Origin: Lachnospiraceae bacterium UBA6452 | Lineage (GTDB): Bacteria; Bacillota; Clostridia; Lachnospirales; Lachnospiraceae | Direction: 5' to 3' | DNA: 17,895 nt | NCBI GenBank assembly: GCA_002441865.1 | Contig: DJNY01000180.1 | Coordinates: forward strand, 1 to 17,895 | Made by a program: the position numbers and the translations under genes | Shown: positions 1-8,222 of the stretch, piece after piece | Layout: the number at the start of each line of letters is the position of its first letter | Position numbering within the stretch: position 1 is the stretch's first letter | Notes under the pieces: model-generated | Seen by the model: the letters and a program-made list of their open reading frames with translations, nothing else | What the model was told of the DNA's origin: nothing | Database searches by the model: none

Positions 1-929
1 GCTTCTTTTGCTTCTCCCGGTCCGTTTACGACGCAGCCCATAACGGCCACCTTCAGATCCAGCGGGATATCTGCCACCATCTGTTCCACTGCGTTCGCAA
101 GTCCGATCAGATCAATATTCGTTCTGCCACAGGTCGGGCAGGATACCACTTCAATACCGCCCTTTCTCAGTCCCAGTGTCCGTAAGATCAGCCTGGCGGA
201 TTTTACTTCCTCCACCGGATCTCCCGTCAGGGAAACGCGTATCGTATCGCCGATGCCTTCATGCAGCAAAATACCAAGTCCGATTGAAGATTTGATATTG
301 CCGCTCATGACCGTACCGGACTCCGTGATACCGACATGCAGCGGATAATTGGTCTCTTTTACGAGCTTTTCATGCGCCGCTACACACATCAGGACATCCG
401 AAGATTTGATACTGATCACCAGATTGTCATATCCGAGATCTTCTATGATATGCACCTTATCCAGAGCACTTTCCACAATGCCTTCTGCTGTTACACCATG
501 GTATTTTTCAACCAGATCCTTTTCCAGAGAACCGCTGTTTACACCGACACGGATCGGGATATTCCGTTCCTTTGCCACTTCCACAACAGCCTTCACTCTG
601 TCAATGCTTCCGATATTGCCCGGATTGATGCGGATCTTATCTGCTCCGTTTTCCATGGCTGCGATCGCCATCCTGTAATCAAAATGAATATCTGCAACAA
701 GCGGGATATGGATCTGTTTTTTGATCTCACCGATCGCCTTTGCGGCTTCCTCGGTCGGAACCGTACAGCGGATGATCTCGCAGCCTGCTTTTTCCAGTCT
801 GTGGATCTGTGCAACCGTCGCTGCCACGTCCTCTGTATGTGTATTCGTCATGGACTGGATCAGCACCGGATTACCGCCACCGATCACTCTGTCACCAATA
901 TGCACTACTTTTGTATGATCACGATACAT
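1..929 (-). CDS. ispG: 4-hydroxy-3-methylbut-2-enyl diphosphate synthase IspG (GcpE), 3' end cut by window
   Basis: IspG is a cytosolic [4Fe-4S] enzyme that converts MEcPP to HMBPP, the second-to-last step of the MEP isoprenoid pathway. I translated 309 codons by hand from the ATG at 929; the frame stays open to the window edge, so the C-terminus is missing. The N-terminus reads MYRDHTKVVHIGDRVIGGG, followed by QSMTNT and the TIM-barrel stretch VADIHFDYRMA. The cluster ligands are visible as C264-P-T-C267 and C299, spaced C-x2-C-x31-C, with E306 in CVVNGPGE; this matches the family pattern. An AGAGGA ribosome binding site sits 7 bases upstream of the ATG. The gene lies 35 bases after rseP and is the last visible gene of the operon that also carries dxr from the same pathway. 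Identification is near certain. Confidence 0.97.
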   Translation of the reverse strand, partial: MYRDHTKVVHIGDRVIGGGNPVLIQSMTNTHTEDVAATVAQIHRLEKAGCEIIRCTVPTEEAAKAIGEIKKQIHIPLVADIHFDYRMAIAAMENGADKIRINPGNIGSIDRVKAVVEVAKERNIPIRVGVNSGSLEKDLVEKYHGVTAEGIVESALDKVHIIEDLGYDNLVISIKSSDVLMCVAAHEKLVKETNYPLHVGITESGTVMSGNIKSSIGLGILLHEGIGDTIRVSLTGDPVEEVKSARLILRTLGLRKGGIEVVSCPTCGRTNIDLIGLANAVEQMVADIPLDLKVAVMGCVVNGPGEAKE

Positions 930-964
930 ATTTATCCTCTTTTCATTGTTACCTATATGATAAT

Positions 965-2089
965 TTAAAAAATCTTTGTCAGATCATTGTACAGTACAAA
1001 TACCATTAAAAGCATCAGGCATGCCATACCGATCATATGCACCAGACCTTCTTTTTCCGGTGGAACCGGTTTTCCTCTGACTGCCTCTACTAAAAGGAAT
1101 ACCAGTCTGCCGCCATCCAGCGCCGGGAACGGTAACAGATTCAGCACGCCCAGATTCGCGCTCAGCAGAATCGCAAAATTCAGCATATTCAGCCAGATAT
1201 AATAAATGCCGTCCGGCTTTGACTGGTCATAAATCTGAGTCACGGTCTGCGCCATACCGACAGGCCCGGATACATCATCCTTTGAAACCTGCCCCTGGAT
1301 CAGAAGCTCAAGGCTCTTGACCGTCGTATTGATCCAGTAGCCCACTTCGTACAGACTGTATTTTACAGTACCGAAAATACCGAATTTCTGATACGATCCT
1401 ACACCGTATAATCCCATATAATAACGTTTTGCAGTCTCATCATAAATCGGTTTTATCACCGTATCATACTGCCTGCCGTCTCTTTCATAGGTAACTGCGA
1501 TATCTTCCCCTTTATTCAGCATGGAAGCAAGACTGATCTCACGATACAGATGGATCTTTTTGCCATTCATGGAAAGGATCCTGTCACCATCCTGCATACC
1601 TGCAAGCTGTGCTGCGCCGCCATCCGAAACCTGCTGCACGACCGGCAGATCTGTTCCGTAGCTGCCAACAATGATCGTAGACATCAGAAATGCCAGAATA
1701 AAGTTAAATACCGGCCCTGCCAGAACAGTCGCGATTCTTGCAAACACCGGTGCATCCGGGAATGCGCCCGGCTTCTTTTTGCTGCCCAGCTCCGTATTGG
1801 CTACCGCCTGCTGCACATCCTGCAGCGGATCTGCCTCTGCATTTTCCGCTTCTTTCTTCTCGGTATCGCGTTCGATGCCATCCTCGCCCTCAAAGATACA
1901 GGCTCCTCCAATCGGCAGTAAACGGATCGCATATTTGGTTCCGCCCTTTTTCACAGAAAAGAGGCACGGTCCCATACCGACCGTAAATTCCACAACAGAA
2001 ATTCCATTTGCTTTTGCAACGATAAAATGTCCGAATTCATGCGCAATGACAACTACGCCGAAAATGACAAAAAACAGGACAATGCCCAA
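965..2089 (-). CDS. rseP: RseP-type site-2 intramembrane zinc metalloprotease
   Basis: RseP (RasP in Bacillus) cleaves membrane-embedded substrates such as anti-sigma factors and signal peptide remnants inside the cytoplasmic membrane. The 374-residue product has the zinc motif HEFGH at 17-21 within the first membrane helix, a PDZ domain at about 145-215, and the second metal-site motif LDG at 324-326 within NLLPFPALDGGRL. Hydrophobic C-terminal segments follow. The start is TTG: the in-frame codon two positions upstream is the dxr stop, so no longer in-frame start exists, and AGGTG lies 7 bases before the TTG. Only 3 bases separate the gene from dxr, so translation is probably coupled. An acidic and charged insert at about 67-110, between membrane segments, is longer than I expect for this family. 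Identity is secure; substrates cannot be read from the sequence. Confidence 0.96.
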   Translation of the reverse strand: MGIVLFFVIFGVVVIAHEFGHFIVAKANGISVVEFTVGMGPCLFSVKKGGTKYAIRLLPIGGACIFEGEDGIERDTEKKEAENAEADPLQDVQQAVANTELGSKKKPGAFPDAPVFARIATVLAGPVFNFILAFLMSTIIVGSYGTDLPVVQQVSDGGAAQLAGMQDGDRILSMNGKKIHLYREISLASMLNKGEDIAVTYERDGRQYDTVIKPIYDETAKRYYMGLYGVGSYQKFGIFGTVKYSLYEVGYWINTTVKSLELLIQGQVSKDDVSGPVGMAQTVTQIYDQSKPDGIYYIWLNMLNFAILLSANLGVLNLLPFPALDGGRLVFLLVEAVRGKPVPPEKEGLVHMIGMACLMLLMVFVLYNDLTKIF

Positions 2090-2092
2090 TCT

Positions 2093-3238
2093 TTAACACC
2101 TGCTTTCAATATAGTCATAGCATGCAGCTTCCACCTCTAAGATCTGCTCTACCGTTGGATCTGTGATCACCTGATGCTTCTGCATACATGCTCCGATCAG
2201 TTCCGGAATATCCAGGAAACCGATCTTATCCTGTAAGAAGAGACTGACTGCTTTTTCATTTGCAGCATTAAATACCGTTGGCATGCTGCCACCTTTCCGG
2301 AATGCTTCATACGCAAGCTTCAGTCCCGTAAACACTTCCATATCAGGCTCTTCAAATGTAATTCTGCCCAACTTGAAGAAATCTATGTTGTTTTCCTGCA
2401 TCGGTCTTCTGTCGGGATAAAAAAGTGCATACTGGATCGGCAGTTTCATGTCCGGTACGCCAAGCTGTGCGATCACTGCACCGTCTACATACTCTACCAT
2501 AGAATGTATGATACTCTGTGGTTGTACTACTACAGTTATTTTTTCCGGCGGTACATGGAATAACCAGCCGGCTTCCATGACTTCCAGTCCTTTGTTGACC
2601 ATTGTCGCGGAATCGATCGTGATCTTGCGTCCCATTGTCCAGTTCGGATGCTTTAAGGCATCGGCTGCCTTTACATTGGTAAGCTGTTCTTTTGTGAATC
2701 CACGGAACGGACCTCCCGATGCAGTCAGAAGGATCTGTCTGATCTTATCCTTCGGTTCTCCGTTTAAGGACTGGAAAATGGCACTGTGTTCGCTGTCGAC
2801 CGGTAAGATCTTTACGCCATGCTTCTTTGCAAGCGGCATAATGATATGTCCTGCCGTCACAAGCGTTTCTTTATTGGCAAGTGCAATATCCTTGCCTGCC
2901 TCGATCGCTGCGATCGTCGGGCGGATTCCGATCATTCCCACGATCGCTGTCAGTACGACATCCGCCTCAGGCAGAACCGAAATCGCAAGCAGACCGTCCA
3001 TGCCCGTCAGCACCTCCACCTGCAGATCACTGACACGCTGTTTTAAATCTTTTGCCGCCTCTTCCGACCACATGACCGCATAAGACGGCGAAAATTCACG
3101 GATCTGCTGCTCCATCTTTTCCACGCTGCTGCCTGCTGCCAGTGCAACCACATGCAGATCCTCTTTATAGCTGCGAACCACATCAAGTGTCTGTGTTCCG
3201 ATCGAACCTGTGGAACCCAGCAAAACGATATTTTTCAT
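2093..3238 (-). CDS. dxr: 1-deoxy-D-xylulose 5-phosphate reductoisomerase
   Basis: Dxr catalyses the NADPH-dependent rearrangement and reduction of DXP to MEP, the first committed step of the MEP pathway, in the cytosol. The 381-residue protein is full length. The NADPH loop GSTGSIG is at 8-14, ANKETLV at about 121-127, and the metal-binding acids are D148 and E150 in PVDSEHSAIF plus E219 in NKGLEVMEA. The substrate-loop region HPNWTMGRKITIDSATM lies at about 197-213. AGGAG sits 7 bases before the ATG. The gene is 37 bases after cdsA and 3 bases before rseP. Its place in one operon with ispG puts two MEP pathway enzymes under shared transcription. Confidence 0.98.
   Translation of the reverse strand: MKNIVLLGSTGSIGTQTLDVVRSYKEDLHVVALAAGSSVEKMEQQIREFSPSYAVMWSEEAAKDLKQRVSDLQVEVLTGMDGLLAISVLPEADVVLTAIVGMIGIRPTIAAIEAGKDIALANKETLVTAGHIIMPLAKKHGVKILPVDSEHSAIFQSLNGEPKDKIRQILLTASGGPFRGFTKEQLTNVKAADALKHPNWTMGRKITIDSATMVNKGLEVMEAGWLFHVPPEKITVVVQPQSIIHSMVEYVDGAVIAQLGVPDMKLPIQYALFYPDRRPMQENNIDFFKLGRITFEEPDMEVFTGLKLAYEAFRKGGSMPTVFNAANEKAVSLFLQDKIGFLDIPELIGACMQKHQVITDPTVEQILEVEAACYDYIESRC
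2097..2101 (-). promoter_or_regulatory. Ribosome binding site that fixes the TTG start of rseP
   Basis: The minus strand reads AGGTG here, inside the last codons of dxr and 7 bases before the TTG at 2089-2087. The frame upstream of this TTG is closed by the dxr TAA at 2095-2093, so this site and start are the only option that keeps the N-terminal zinc-motif helix complete. Confidence 0.7.
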
Positions 3239-3275
3239 CTTTCTGCTCCTTTTACCATCTTCCTCCGGATCATGC

Positions 3276-4103
3276 CTACAGCTCCAGAAGAATGATACAT
3301 AAGTAATAGATCAGCGGTGCTGTTACGATCACGCTGTCAAAACGATCCATAATACCGCCGTGTCCCGGGATCAGCTTTCCGTAATCCTTGATATTATGAT
3401 CACGCTTGATACCGGAAGCTGCCAGATCACCAAGCTGGCTCAAAACAGCTCCAACGCCGGAGATCAGCGGAAATGCCCAGATCGCATCACCCGAAACAGC
3501 CGTTACACCAGCCTTCTGCAGTCCCCACGCATATAAAAAACCGATCAGTGCAGCACCTGCCACGCCACCGACCGCACCTTCTACCGATTTTTTCGGACTC
3601 AGCACCGGTGCAAGCTTATGTCTTCCCAAAAGCTTTCCGACCGCATACGCACACGTATCGCAGCCCCAGGATGCGGAAAAGATCAGCCATACCAGGAAAA
3701 TGCCGTGTGTCAGATTTCTGGTCATATAAATATAAGACAGCAGGACCGGACAATACAGGAAAGAAAAGCCCGCTGACATGACCTGCTGTGCATGAAACTT
3801 CGGAAATGTCAGGACATACACAAGCATCATGCCCATGATCGTCAGAATGATCGCAAGCAGGGCATAAGTATCCGAATCCGAGAAATAGCGCACAATATAA
3901 TACGCCACAATGCCAAGATATCCGACAATCTCGATCCCGGACGGTTTTTTCTCCTCTTTTCGTACATTCGTTGCTTTCACAAGCTCTGAAAATCCGACAA
4001 GTGAAATAAAAAGAGTCAGGGCATACAAAATGATGCCTCCATTACTCATTGCAAATGCCAGAATGATCAGAAGCAGTATTCCACTGATCAGTCTTGTCAG
4101 CAT
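3276..4103 (-). CDS. cdsA: Phosphatidate cytidylyltransferase (CDP-diglyceride synthase)
   Basis: CdsA joins CTP and phosphatidic acid to make CDP-diacylglycerol, the branch-point precursor of bacterial phospholipids, in the cytoplasmic membrane. The 275-residue product is almost wholly hydrophobic, with multiple membrane segments starting at residue 1. The family signature spans about 230-256 and reads S-x-IKRDHNIKDYGKLIPGHGG followed by IMDRFD, a full match to the S-x-x-K-R-x4-K-D...H-G-G-x-x-D-R-x-D pattern. SPKKSVEGAVGG at 169-180 is also typical. A single base separates its ATG from the uppS stop, and its AAGGAGG ribosome binding site is made from the last uppS codons, so translation is very likely coupled. 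Confidence 0.97.
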   Translation of the reverse strand: MLTRLISGILLLIILAFAMSNGGIILYALTLFISLVGFSELVKATNVRKEEKKPSGIEIVGYLGIVAYYIVRYFSDSDTYALLAIILTIMGMMLVYVLTFPKFHAQQVMSAGFSFLYCPVLLSYIYMTRNLTHGIFLVWLIFSASWGCDTCAYAVGKLLGRHKLAPVLSPKKSVEGAVGGVAGAALIGFLYAWGLQKAGVTAVSGDAIWAFPLISGVGAVLSQLGDLAASGIKRDHNIKDYGKLIPGHGGIMDRFDSVIVTAPLIYYLCIILLEL

Positions 4104-4104
4104 A

Positions 4105-4809
4105 TTACTCCTCCTTTACAAGCCCAAATCTGCGATCACGCTGATTGTAGGCTGTAATTGCTTCCTCCAGTTCCTTTTTGCCGAAAGCCGGCCACGGAAC
4201 CGGTGTAAAATAAAGCTCCGTATAGGCAAGCTGCCAGATCAGGAAATTGGAAATCCGCTGTTCTCCGCTTGTACGGATCATAAGATCCGGTTCCGGGATC
4301 CCTTTGGTATCCAGATAGTCTGCAAACTTTTCGATCGTCATTTCTTCCGGCTTAAGACCTTTCTGGGTATCTGCCATCACTTTGCGGACCGCACGCACGA
4401 TCTCATCCTGTCCGCCGTAATTTAAAGCGATCTGGAAGTTCAGACCGTCATAGTCTTTCGTTGCTTCTTCAAGTTCCGCGATCCGTTTCTGGATATCCGG
4501 TGCAAGCCCTGTCTTATCTCCCAGCACACGGACACGCATATTATTTTTTGCTGCTGTTTTCAGACAGTTTTTCATATAATTATGCAGAAGCTTCATCAGC
4601 GCATCCACTTCTTCCTTTGGTCTGTTCCAGTTTTCTGTGGAAAATGCATAGACCGTCAGATATTTCACGCCAAGGTCATATGCTACAGCACAGACCGTTT
4701 CCACATTTTTGCTGCCCTGCACATGCCCGTAATTACGTGGCATTCCCTTGCTCTTTGCCCATCTGCCGTTTCCATCCAATATAATGGCGATATGCTTTGG
4801 TACACTCAT
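4105..4809 (-). CDS. uppS: Undecaprenyl diphosphate synthase (isoprenyl transferase)
   Basis: UppS adds isopentenyl units in cis to farnesyl diphosphate to make the C55 lipid carrier for peptidoglycan and other wall polymers. The 234-residue protein begins MSVPKHIAIILDGNGRWA, with the catalytic aspartate at D12 in DGNGRWA. Further family motifs are VYAFSTENWNRP and, near the C-terminus, MIRTSGEQRISNFL and ELYFTPVPWP. The length fits the family. The start overlaps the frr stop by one base (TAATG). The best AAGGAG is 14 bases upstream, far for direct initiation, which favours re-initiation by ribosomes finishing frr. Its substrate derives from the MEP pathway genes downstream. Confidence 0.97.
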   Translation of the reverse strand: MSVPKHIAIILDGNGRWAKSKGMPRNYGHVQGSKNVETVCAVAYDLGVKYLTVYAFSTENWNRPKEEVDALMKLLHNYMKNCLKTAAKNNMRVRVLGDKTGLAPDIQKRIAELEEATKDYDGLNFQIALNYGGQDEIVRAVRKVMADTQKGLKPEEMTIEKFADYLDTKGIPEPDLMIRTSGEQRISNFLIWQLAYTELYFTPVPWPAFGKKELEEAITAYNQRDRRFGLVKEE

Positions 4810-5360
4810 TATACAGTCATGATCTCCTTTGACTTTTCTTCTACCATGCCATCAATTTCTTTGATGAATTTATCGGTTACTTTCTGTAACTGCTCTTCTA
4901 ACATCTTGATCTCATCTTCGGAAACATCTTCCTTTGCAAGTTTCTTGAAAGAATCATTTCCGTCTCTTCTGGAATTACGGACTGCAACTTTGCTTTCCTC
5001 GCCTTTTTTCTTCACTTCTTTTACCAGATCCTTACGACGTTCCTCGGTAAGCTCCGGAAATACCAGGCGGATCACTGAACCATCATTGGATGGTGTAATA
5101 CCGACATCCGAACATAAAATTGCTTTTTCGATCTCTTTGATCAGGGACTTTTCCCATGGTGCGATCTGGATCATTCTAGGTTCCGGAACAGTGATGTTAC
5201 CAACCTGCTGCAGTGGTGTCGGTGTTCCGTAATAATCTACTTTGATCTTATCCAGTACATGCGGATTGGCTCTTCCTGCACGGATCGTGACAAAATCTTC
5301 TCCTAAAAAGTCAACTGTCTTCTGCATTTTTTCTTCAAATGTTTTTACTCTTGCATCCAT
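4809..5360 (-). CDS. frr: Ribosome recycling factor
   Basis: RRF works with EF-G to split post-termination ribosomes in the cytosol. The 183-residue protein has the usual length and shows the family landmarks: TIRAGRANPHVLDKI near residues 25-39, YYGTPTPLQQVGNI, the motif PEPRMIQIAPWE, and the helical C-terminal domain with LTEERRKDLVKEVKKKGEE and VRNSRRDGND. GGAGG lies 9 bases upstream of the ATG. The gene sits 20 bases after pyrH, the standard partner in Firmicutes, and its TAA overlaps the uppS ATG by one base. Confidence 0.98.
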   Translation of the reverse strand: MDARVKTFEEKMQKTVDFLGEDFVTIRAGRANPHVLDKIKVDYYGTPTPLQQVGNITVPEPRMIQIAPWEKSLIKEIEKAILCSDVGITPSNDGSVIRLVFPELTEERRKDLVKEVKKKGEESKVAVRNSRRDGNDSFKKLAKEDVSEDEIKMLEEQLQKVTDKFIKEIDGMVEEKSKEIMTV

Positions 5361-5380
5361 TCTATATATCCTCCCTTATT

Positions 5381-6076
5381 CTATACCGTTACCTTTGTTC
5401 CGTTGAATTTACCGTTCATAGTATTCACAATGCTGTTTTCTTCGTTCAGACCGAATACCCACATCGGCATTTTGTTATCTCTTGCCAGAATAGAAGCTGT
5501 CATGTCAACAACCTGCAGATTCTGCGCAACCACATCATCGATGGAAACCTCATCGTATTTCTTTGCATTTGGATTTTTATGCGGATCGTCATCGTATACA
5601 CCATCGATTGCTTTTGCCAGCAGGATCACATCTGCTTCTACTTCAATGGCACGCAGTACAACACCTGTATCTGTTGAGAAATAAGGATGTCCCGTACCAC
5701 CTGCGAAAAATACTACCATATTCTTGGAAAAATATTTGTTGGCACGATCCTTGGAAAACAGCTTTGTAAAGGAACCACATTCAAATGGGGTCAAAATCGC
5801 TGTCATCATACCGACACTTCTGAAGATCTCTGATACATAAATACAGTTCATGACAGTTGCCAGCATTCCGATCTGATCTGCCTTTGTTCTGTCAATGTTC
5901 TCACTGGAACGTCCGCGCCAGAAATTACCGCCGCCGATCACAATACCGACCTGTACGCCGTCATCAACCAGCTGCTTTACCTGCAGTGCCACACCACGTA
6001 CTGTTTCTTCATCAAAACCGGTCTTTTTTTCTCCTGCAAGCGCTTCACCGCTCAGCTTCAGCATTACTCTTTTCAT
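5381..6076 (-). CDS. pyrH: UMP kinase
   Basis: PyrH phosphorylates UMP to UDP for pyrimidine nucleotide synthesis; it is a cytosolic hexamer of the amino-acid kinase fold. The 231-residue product has KLSGEAL at 7-13, the glycine-rich phosphate loop IGGGNFWRGR at 47-56, DQIGMLATVMN at 67-77, FFAGGTGHPYFSTDT at 123-137 and the uridine/ATP region AKAIDGVYDDDPHKNP at 154-169. The AGGAGAAGG stretch is a good ribosome binding site. In many Firmicutes pyrH follows rpsB and tsf; here the gene upstream is a bactofilin, 28 bases away, so the translation-factor neighbours are absent from this locus. Confidence 0.98.
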   Translation of the reverse strand: MKRVMLKLSGEALAGEKKTGFDEETVRGVALQVKQLVDDGVQVGIVIGGGNFWRGRSSENIDRTKADQIGMLATVMNCIYVSEIFRSVGMMTAILTPFECGSFTKLFSKDRANKYFSKNMVVFFAGGTGHPYFSTDTGVVLRAIEVEADVILLAKAIDGVYDDDPHKNPNAKKYDEVSIDDVVAQNLQVVDMTASILARDNKMPMWVFGLNEENSIVNTMNGKFNGTKVTV

Positions 6077-6104
6077 TGTCCTTCTCCTATCCCTTTTCCT
6101 TGGT

Positions 6105-7208
6105 TTATTTTGCGATCAGATCATTAAAGAAATCTGTCGGATTTACTTCTGCATAGCACTGGCTGCACATACCTTCGATCACTGCACCATTGTTGATCTG
6201 GACAGATTTTGATTTGATGTTACCCATCACAATGGCTGATGCATCTAAGATAACCGGTCCCTTGACATCGATATCACCCTTGACAGCACCTGCGATGACT
6301 GCACTGGAAGCTGCCACGTTACCGATCACAACGGAATTCTGTCCGATCTTGACTGTGCCTTCCGCTACGATCATGCCCGTGATGTGTGCACCGTCCGCAA
6401 ATACCTCTGCGGCTTTGGAATCGCCTTCGATCGTACCGGAAACATTTAACTTGCCGAGCAGCTCGACTTTTCCCTTTACTTTACCGAGAATATCCACATT
6501 GCCTTTTGCACTGATATCACCGTTTAATGTCATGCCTGCTGTGATGATCGCTGTTTCATCTAACACTTCTGTATCTTCCAGGCTCATTTTCTGTTCTTCC
6601 ATCGCTTTTCCTACCTCTTTTTCCAATTCTGATTCTTCTTTTTCTGTATGCTGTCCCAGATCCATATGCATGAGCATTTCTTCCGGTGTCTGCATCTGTC
6701 TCTCTGCGAAATCGTCTTCGTCTTCTTCCGCATCTGCATCCGGCTTTACGATACCTGCAATATTCTGCATCTGTTCTGCAGCAGCTTTCTGCAGCGTAAC
6801 CGCCTCCGGTTCTTCTGCCGCCTTCTCTGAAGTTTCTTCCACAGCTTCTGTTTCATTCTCCTGCACTTCTTCTGCCTCGGCAGCCTGTTCTCCGGCTTCG
6901 TCTTCCGGTACTGCAGATTCCGCTTCCGGTTCTTCTTCAGCAGTCCGGTCATCCTGTTTTACTTCCTGCTTTTCCTCATCCGCAGGTTCTGCACCTTTTG
7001 TTTCTTCTACTGCCTCATCCTGCTTTCCGGCTTCTTCCGTATCAGGGCTTCCGACTTCTGCCGCCAGTGCTTCCTGCACCTCCTTCAGTGCATCATCCAG
7101 TGCCTTATCGTCGTCTTCTTTTTTACTTTCCTGTCCCGTCTCTTCTTCCGGCAGAAGTTCATTGACTGCCTGAGACAGATCTTCTTTCAGTTCCTGAAAA
7201 AATCCCAT
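6105..7208 (-). CDS. Bactofilin-type polymer-forming protein with long acidic N-terminal region
   Basis: Bactofilins self-assemble into nucleotide-free filaments near the membrane and often position cell-wall enzymes. Residues about 218-346 form the beta-helical polymer domain: repeated short strands with glycine turns such as ITAGMTLNGDISAKGNVDI, VKGKVELLGKLNVSGTIEG and AVIAGAVKGDIDVKGPVI. A C348-x2-C351 pair follows in IEGMCSQCYAEV. The first 210 or so residues are strongly acidic and low in complexity, rich in Glu, Ala and Asp, after a short amphipathic start MGFFQELKEDL. That region is probably disordered. GGAGGAG precedes the ATG. The gene lies between a polysaccharide deacetylase (35-base gap) and pyrH (28-base gap), so it is probably co-transcribed with envelope genes. 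The domain call is solid; the cellular role is inferred. Confidence 0.87.
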   Translation of the reverse strand: MGFFQELKEDLSQAVNELLPEEETGQESKKEDDDKALDDALKEVQEALAAEVGSPDTEEAGKQDEAVEETKGAEPADEEKQEVKQDDRTAEEEPEAESAVPEDEAGEQAAEAEEVQENETEAVEETSEKAAEEPEAVTLQKAAAEQMQNIAGIVKPDADAEEDEDDFAERQMQTPEEMLMHMDLGQHTEKEESELEKEVGKAMEEQKMSLEDTEVLDETAIITAGMTLNGDISAKGNVDILGKVKGKVELLGKLNVSGTIEGDSKAAEVFADGAHITGMIVAEGTVKIGQNSVVIGNVAASSAVIAGAVKGDIDVKGPVILDASAIVMGNIKSKSVQINNGAVIEGMCSQCYAEVNPTDFFNDLIAK

Positions 7209-7243
7209 TTTTTCTCCTCCGTTTATTATTACTGCTGTGCAGC

Positions 7244-8191
7244 TTATTGTTGTATTTTCAGATGCTGTACCAGTTCCATGTCATCACTGACCGGCAAAAG
7301 GACGGTATCTTCCATCGCCTGTATTCCCTCAATGATCGCCGGAAGCGCTTCTACTGTCGCATTTTTATTTGCCGCATCATGCAGAAGGACAACCGCTGTC
7401 TGATGTTTGCCTGCGCCTGCCAGCACATTATCCACCAGTGTCTGCGCTTTTACCTTTTTGTTGGTTGCATCTCCGCTTGACACATTCCAGTCCAGATAAT
7501 AGATATCCTGCTGCTGCATATATGCAGCAAGCTCACGCATATCCACCGTACTGACCTGGTTGGAGCTTCCGCCCGGAAATCTGTAGAAATGTGACCACAC
7601 GCCTGTTGTATCATACAGAAAATCCTGCAGCCTGGTCAGATCCTCTTCAAAGGCTTCCTCCGAAGCATAGATCTCATTATATTTGTGGCTGTAGGAATGC
7701 ATACCCAGTGTATGTCCTTCCGCTACAATGCGCTGATACATTGCCTGGTACTGTTCCTGCGGCTTTCCGGTCACAAAAAAAGTGGCTTTTACATCGTACT
7801 GCTTTAAAATATCCAGTATGGCATTCGTGTTACTGCTTGGTCCATCATCAAAAGTCAGATAAACCTTTCTCTTCTGTCCATCGTCCGGTTCCGTTTCTTC
7901 TGTCTGCCATTTTGCAAGGCTGTTATCTGCCTGTACCCCGCCTGTCTGCTGCCCCGCTTCTGCAATCGCCGCTGTGGAAGCAGTTTGTTCAGCCCCGGCA
8001 GTACTTTCACTCTGTTGCGATGTAATCTGCCGCCGCATCTGATCCAGCTCTTTCTGCAGCCTGTCCACTTTGATGAACAACAAAATGCATAACAGGATCG
8101 GAATCAGAATTCCTAAAAGTAAATACGTTACTATCAGCCTTTTCATGGAAGAAATCCGGCTGCGTCTCTTTTCCTCTTCACTTTTTGGCAT
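7244..8191 (-). CDS. Membrane-anchored polysaccharide deacetylase (NodB/CE4 family)
   Basis: This is a likely extracellular metal-dependent deacetylase acting on peptidoglycan or another N-acetylated surface glycan. The 315-residue protein has a basic N-terminus, one membrane helix at about 17-40, a short heptad-like stretch (VDRLQKELDQMRRQI) and a Gln/Ala/Thr-rich linker to about 108. All five CE4 motifs are present: TFDDGP at 113-118 (D115, D116), HSYSHK at 165-170 (H165 and H169 as metal ligands), RFPGGS at 204-209, DWNVSSGD at 234-241 and LLHD at 269-272. Catalytic activity is therefore expected. GGAG lies 7 bases before the ATG. It appears to be the first gene of the housekeeping operon. 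The exact substrate cannot be told, and PgdA-like activity is only one option. Confidence 0.92.
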   Translation of the reverse strand: MPKSEEEKRRSRISSMKRLIVTYLLLGILIPILLCILLFIKVDRLQKELDQMRRQITSQQSESTAGAEQTASTAAIAEAGQQTGGVQADNSLAKWQTEETEPDDGQKRKVYLTFDDGPSSNTNAILDILKQYDVKATFFVTGKPQEQYQAMYQRIVAEGHTLGMHSYSHKYNEIYASEEAFEEDLTRLQDFLYDTTGVWSHFYRFPGGSSNQVSTVDMRELAAYMQQQDIYYLDWNVSSGDATNKKVKAQTLVDNVLAGAGKHQTAVVLLHDAANKNATVEALPAIIEGIQAMEDTVLLPVSDDMELVQHLKIQQ

Positions 8192-8222
8192 ACCAAGACT
8201 CCATTCTTTGCATATTCGATTT

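Noticed and set aside
336..968. Plus-strand open frame of 210 codons at the left end
   Set aside because: It is antisense to ispG, whose motifs and cluster cysteines are unmistakable; the Cys/His-rich composition is what antisense frames of such genes give.
2448..3083. Plus-strand open frame of 211 codons
   Set aside because: It is antisense to dxr, which has every expected motif across the same stretch.
6190..7173. Long plus-strand open frame of 327 codons, very rich in serine
   Set aside because: It is the antisense of the Glu/Ala-rich bactofilin: GAA/GAG codons read as TTC/CTC and TCT/TCC in reverse, which gives an artificial Ser-rich frame. No ribosome binding site or family resemblance was seen.
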